A stretch of DNA of 64,000 bases from Paraburkholderia lacunae (GTDB lineage: Bacteria; Pseudomonadota; Gammaproteobacteria; Burkholderiales; Burkholderiaceae): NCBI RefSeq assembly GCF_003353175.1, contig NZ_QHKS01000030.1, positions 18,832 through 82,831 on the forward strand, given 5' to 3'. Below, piece by piece: positions 61,231 to 64,000 of the stretch; the first letter of the stretch is position 1, and every line of letters begins with the position of its first letter. Made by a program: the position numbers and the translations under genes. The notes under the pieces were generated by a model. The model was given only the letters and a program-made list of their open reading frames with translations, was not told the origin of the DNA and ran no database searches.

Positions 61231-61259
61231 AGCCGACCTTAACCGGTCGGCTCTTTTTT
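61231..61259 (+). terminator. Intrinsic terminator after chemoreceptor unit
   Basis: AGCCGACC (61231-61238) pairs with GGTCGGCT (61245-61252) around a six-base loop and is followed by CTTTTTT. This is a typical Rho-independent terminator for the receptor and its small downstream gene. Confidence 0.85.
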
Positions 61260-61421
61260 GGGTCGGATCGTATGGGATCAGCGCCCGTTGAAGGACCGCA
61301 TCTGGCCGATTCCTGACTATCATTCCAGGCTCAACAGGACGTCGTAACCGTGGCGTGAAACAGGGTGGCCAAAGGAGTCCATGGACGATGAGCGAGCGGT
61401 CGGTGGTGAAGCTTCCCCGGT

Positions 61422-62459
61422 CTAATCAGGCCTTTCGCCAACCCGAACCGACGTAGCGGACCATGCCGCCTGCACTTCTGCAATCAGTGCTGCCGAGCGC
61501 CCATCGTAACGCGGCGAAAAGTGGAACGGTACCACCGCCCGAGCGCCGATCCGGCGCGCGATCAGACCGGCCTGGCGGGCCGTCAGGTGATTCTTGCGCA
61601 GGCCATGGGCCTTGTCCTCGTCAAGAAAAACGCTCTCGATAAACAACAGGTCCACGTCGTGCATCAACTCCGACAGGGTCTCTGCGTTCGGTTCCGTATA
61701 GCGCAAGTCCGTTACGTAGCCAATGCGCTGTCCAGGAACGATGTCGACGATCAGGTGACGCAGTTCGCCGACCTGCCGAGTCATGGCGTGCTCGCCATGA
61801 CGGTCGCGCCACTGTACCTGAATGGTCGCCTCGTCAGGAGCACCGGTCAGCACCGCATGTTTCAGTTCGCGCAGCCATGCACCCGTCGACACCCCCGGTG
61901 CCGCGAGCCGGTCCTTCGCGACCTTGACGCGGGCCTTCTCCTCGAGCACGTACGCAACGCACGGGATGTCATGATCGACAAACCGGCCGCGCACGCGAAA
62001 GGTTGCTTCGTTGTGCACCACGTCGTCAGATCGTTCAAAGGATGGGCTGGCTTCGCGGGCGAACCGTCTCCGGCTTGAAAAGAGTGCGCGCTGCCCGCTA
62101 CCGTCCACTCCGATTTCGCGCGCGTCGATCACCAGCTCGACGTCGTAACGATGCACCACGTTCCAGGCATAGGCGCTCAGCTTGTGTTCGATTTGTGTAA
62201 GAAAGTTGGGTCCGCCAAACATCACGATGCCAGCCTTGCGCCCGAGCATCACGCGCAGGAGACGATCGAAGCCGGAATAATGGTCCATGTGCGTATGGGT
62301 AACAAACACATGTGACAAACGCATCAGGTGGCGGGGCAACAACCTGGAGATATCGCCAAGATCGAAAAGGAGGGCACGCCGTTCTTCGCAAAAGTCTACG
62401 TATAGACCTGGGTCGCCAAACGCGTCATTGACAAGCCATGGTTTGAAAAGGGCGTGCAT
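61422..62459 (-). CDS. MBL-fold hydrolase, RNase Z-like
   Basis: A 345-residue metallo-beta-lactamase-fold protein. The zinc motif is 'VFVTHTHMDHYSGFDRLL' (H55, H57, D59, H60), later ligands in 'GYVTDLRYTEPN' and 'NHLTARQAGLIARRIGAR' then 'VVPFHFSPRYDG' (last histidine). The order and 'HLTARQAG' resemble the RNase Z/ElaC group, but tRNA processing is not proved; it may act on another phosphodiester. The ATG at 62459 gives MHALFKPWLV; the frame extends upstream to 62531 without motif. It is 93 bases after a FIST-domain gene on the same strand. Confidence 0.85.
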   Translation of the reverse strand: MHALFKPWLVNDAFGDPGLYVDFCEERRALLFDLGDISRLLPRHLMRLSHVFVTHTHMDHYSGFDRLLRVMLGRKAGIVMFGGPNFLTQIEHKLSAYAWNVVHRYDVELVIDAREIGVDGSGQRALFSSRRRFAREASPSFERSDDVVHNEATFRVRGRFVDHDIPCVAYVLEEKARVKVAKDRLAAPGVSTGAWLRELKHAVLTGAPDEATIQVQWRDRHGEHAMTRQVGELRHLIVDIVPGQRIGYVTDLRYTEPNAETLSELMHDVDLLFIESVFLDEDKAHGLRKNHLTARQAGLIARRIGARAVVPFHFSPRYDGRSAALIAEVQAAWSATSVRVGERPD

Positions 62460-62552
62460 GAATCTGTCAGGGCGGCGTACGAATGGCTGTTGTGGATGAA
62501 CGCAGTATGGATATTCTTTCTGCGATGGCAAAAATCAGAACCGTCCGGAGCC

Positions 62553-63737
62553 TCAGTCCGGGCTCGTAAAGACCGTCAATACACCGGTGTAGCCGTAAAG
62601 GTGATTCCTTGCAATCTCGCCGCCGGCGAAGAATCCCACCAGCGGTACGTCGCCTAAGGCATTTCGCACCGTCTGCAACTCCGCATGCCGCGCTCCGAAG
62701 TGCGGCCCGCCCCGTCCCGAGCAACTGACATACAGGGCGCCCGACATGTGCCCCGCCGTGCCGCTTTCCAGTTCCGCGCGGATTTCCGTTGCAATGCGCA
62801 CCAGATCGACCCGGGCAGCCTCGGGGTTGCGCGTGCAAAAGGCCAGATGCATGCCGGGCTCGACCCGATCCGCAATCGCCAGGACCCGGTGCTGGGTATC
62901 CACGCCCACCAGGTGCCGCACGAGTGTATCCGCGCCGAACTTTCCAGGCCATTTCGGCACGTCCTCGGCGCCGGTGCTCAAGCCCGCCAGGGTGGTAGAC
63001 AGCGCCTGCGACAACGCATCGATTGGCAGATCCCGGTCGAGTCCAAGATCTTGCAACACGCAATCGAGTGCGGGCTTGCCGTCCAGTGTGCTCACCAGAT
63101 TGTGTTGGGCCTGGGTGATGGTGCGCACCGGCCCGATGGGCTGGCAGCCCTGCGTCACGCGTGAGATCAGGCTGACCTCGGGGCCGAAGAGCACGCCGGA
63201 CATTCCCCCGGTGAACACGCCATCCGCCATGTGCAGCGGACGGTTTCGCGCCGAGGATAGGCCGCCGAAGAGATAACCCGTGGTCGTGCGGGCGCTCAGT
63301 TCCTGCAGCAATTCTTGCACGTCCGGCGTGCTGCCCTCGGCATGGACCAGCGCGGTGTGGGCCACAAACCCGGAGGATGTCGCAGGCAGTGGCTGCAGGC
63401 CGGAGAATAGCCGGAACGATTCCCGTGGCAGCGGCGCGACCATCAGCACCAGGGCCGGTTCGTCAATGTATTCGATGCCGCTGGCGGCCACACCGACACC
63501 GACCGTACCGACCCAGGCGACGCCTGGCTGACCCCGGTGCAGTTCGTCGAGGATCGCCTCGGACGCGGGTGCGTAATAGTCGCTCACGTAACACCAGCCA
63601 AGCGTGAACGGAGCGGATTCATCAAGCTGCGCCGCACGGGCCGCAATTTGGGTTTGAATTTGCCTCTGGCACTCGGACAGGGCCACCCGCCAATCGGCGT
63701 GGGCGGCGTGAGCGTGGACAAACGAAGCGCGGGACAT
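62553..63737 (-). CDS. FIST domain-containing sensory protein
   Basis: A 394-residue protein with FIST_N (about 25-230) and FIST_C (about 235-380). 'FTLGWCYVSDYYAP', 'GYLFGGLSSARNRP', 'GGMSGVLFGPEVSLIS' and 'VSCSGRGGPHFGARH' with 'PLVGFFAGGEIARN' are family marks. FIST is a predicted sensory/signal transduction module for small ligands such as amino acids; activity is largely untested. In the genomes it is often linked to chemotaxis or cyclic-di-GMP proteins. Here the next gene downstream encodes an MBL-fold hydrolase, and a chemoreceptor unit is nearby on the other strand. Confidence 0.88.
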   Translation of the reverse strand: MSRASFVHAHAAHADWRVALSECQRQIQTQIAARAAQLDESAPFTLGWCYVSDYYAPASEAILDELHRGQPGVAWVGTVGVGVAASGIEYIDEPALVLMVAPLPRESFRLFSGLQPLPATSSGFVAHTALVHAEGSTPDVQELLQELSARTTTGYLFGGLSSARNRPLHMADGVFTGGMSGVLFGPEVSLISRVTQGCQPIGPVRTITQAQHNLVSTLDGKPALDCVLQDLGLDRDLPIDALSQALSTTLAGLSTGAEDVPKWPGKFGADTLVRHLVGVDTQHRVLAIADRVEPGMHLAFCTRNPEAARVDLVRIATEIRAELESGTAGHMSGALYVSCSGRGGPHFGARHAELQTVRNALGDVPLVGFFAGGEIARNHLYGYTGVLTVFTSPD

Positions 63738-64000
63738 GGCCCAACCCTATCGAAGACAACAATAAGTTGGACCTCCGCTGGCAAGGCATGTTCAGCCGGC
63801 CGTTGAGAAACCCGCGCTCAGACCGGCCGCCAGCGCTTGCGGTTCATGAGTACAACCCGTGATGTCCGCGACCGGCGCTTGCCGGTAGAGTCGAGATGTG
63901 GCGCGGTAGCGGTAGGTTCGGTTTGTCTGTTGCCGCCCCTTTCGTCTGGCGGTGCCCGAGTAACCTCACCCTAACCCCGTTTCCACACCCCGCTCATCGA
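63738..64000. other. Window end, no supported gene
   Basis: The last 260 bases contain an upstream region of the FIST gene and an 'ACCGGCGCTTGCCGGT' inverted repeat at about 63,871-63,886. No gene was supported. Confidence 0.4.

Larger units (their letters stand above)
61070..61421. other. Intergenic, double hairpin terminator region
   Basis: 350 bases between convergent genes. It contains a 10-base inverted repeat and, next to it, a stem with a T-run (listed separately). Otherwise nothing was seen. Confidence 0.45.

Noticed and set aside
63871..63886. ACCGGCGCTTGCCGGT inverted repeat
   Set aside because: Seven- to eight-base GC-rich dyads are common by chance here; no T-run or protein-site context.
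1..64000. CRISPR array, tRNA, rRNA or intact insertion sequence
   Set aside because: No regularly spaced repeats, no cloverleaf-like sequence and no transposase gene were found by reading both strands.

Overview
The window looks like a chromosomal segment of a Burkholderiales bacterium, most probably Burkholderia or Paraburkholderia. Reasons are the high GC, the betaproteobacterial gene order algH-ruvX-pyrR-pyrB-pyrC', a rubredoxin/thiD pair, and a groES-groEL operon with a perfect CIRCE element. The assignment rests on protein resemblance and gene order read by eye; no database search was run.

Positions 1-33,700 form a large surface-polysaccharide (O-antigen, capsule or exopolysaccharide) locus. 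The left part (1-8,400) is patchwork accessory DNA on the plus strand: glycosyltransferases, a histidine phosphatase, a two-unit methyltransferase, a phytanoyl-CoA dioxygenase-like enzyme and a secreted GH32 fructan hydrolase. The methyltransferase and the dioxygenase share an unusual repeated module. From 8,800 to 33,700 everything is on the minus strand. A seven-gene operon (18,448 down to 10,198) holds a membrane-anchored family-2 glycosyltransferase, three sugar-modifying enzymes, an SMR-type small transporter, a second family-2 transferase and a 1,062-residue multi-membrane protein of probable GT-C type. Its logic resembles a three-part lipid-carrier sugar transfer system with its own sugar supply. 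Beyond it lie manC, an ABC exporter (wzm/wzt), a CapK-like protein, a NodB-like deacetylase, wecB and two glycosyltransferases, then rfbBACD (dTDP-L-rhamnose) and an rmd-like GDP-deoxyhexose reductase.

Positions 33,900-45,500 are core genes: apaH, plsC, a catalytically dead pyrC', pyrB, pyrR, ruvX, algH, a FimL/ChpA-like remnant, rubredoxin, thiD, groEL and groES. Pyrimidine synthesis, DNA repair and chaperone functions sit here in an order also known from Pseudomonas.

Positions 45,500-64,000 are accessory: about 1 kb of apparently decayed DNA; an SDR/zinc-independent dehydrogenase pair with a TetR regulator and two matching palindromes; an isochorismatase-pirin-OYE group divergent from a LysR regulator; a deleted aldo/keto reductase; a DUF2306-LytS-LytTR operon; an acetamidase fragment; an Ig-domain lipoprotein; a chemoreceptor with a sigma-28-like promoter; and MBL-fold and FIST-domain proteins. 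No tRNA, rRNA, CRISPR array or intact insertion sequence was seen.
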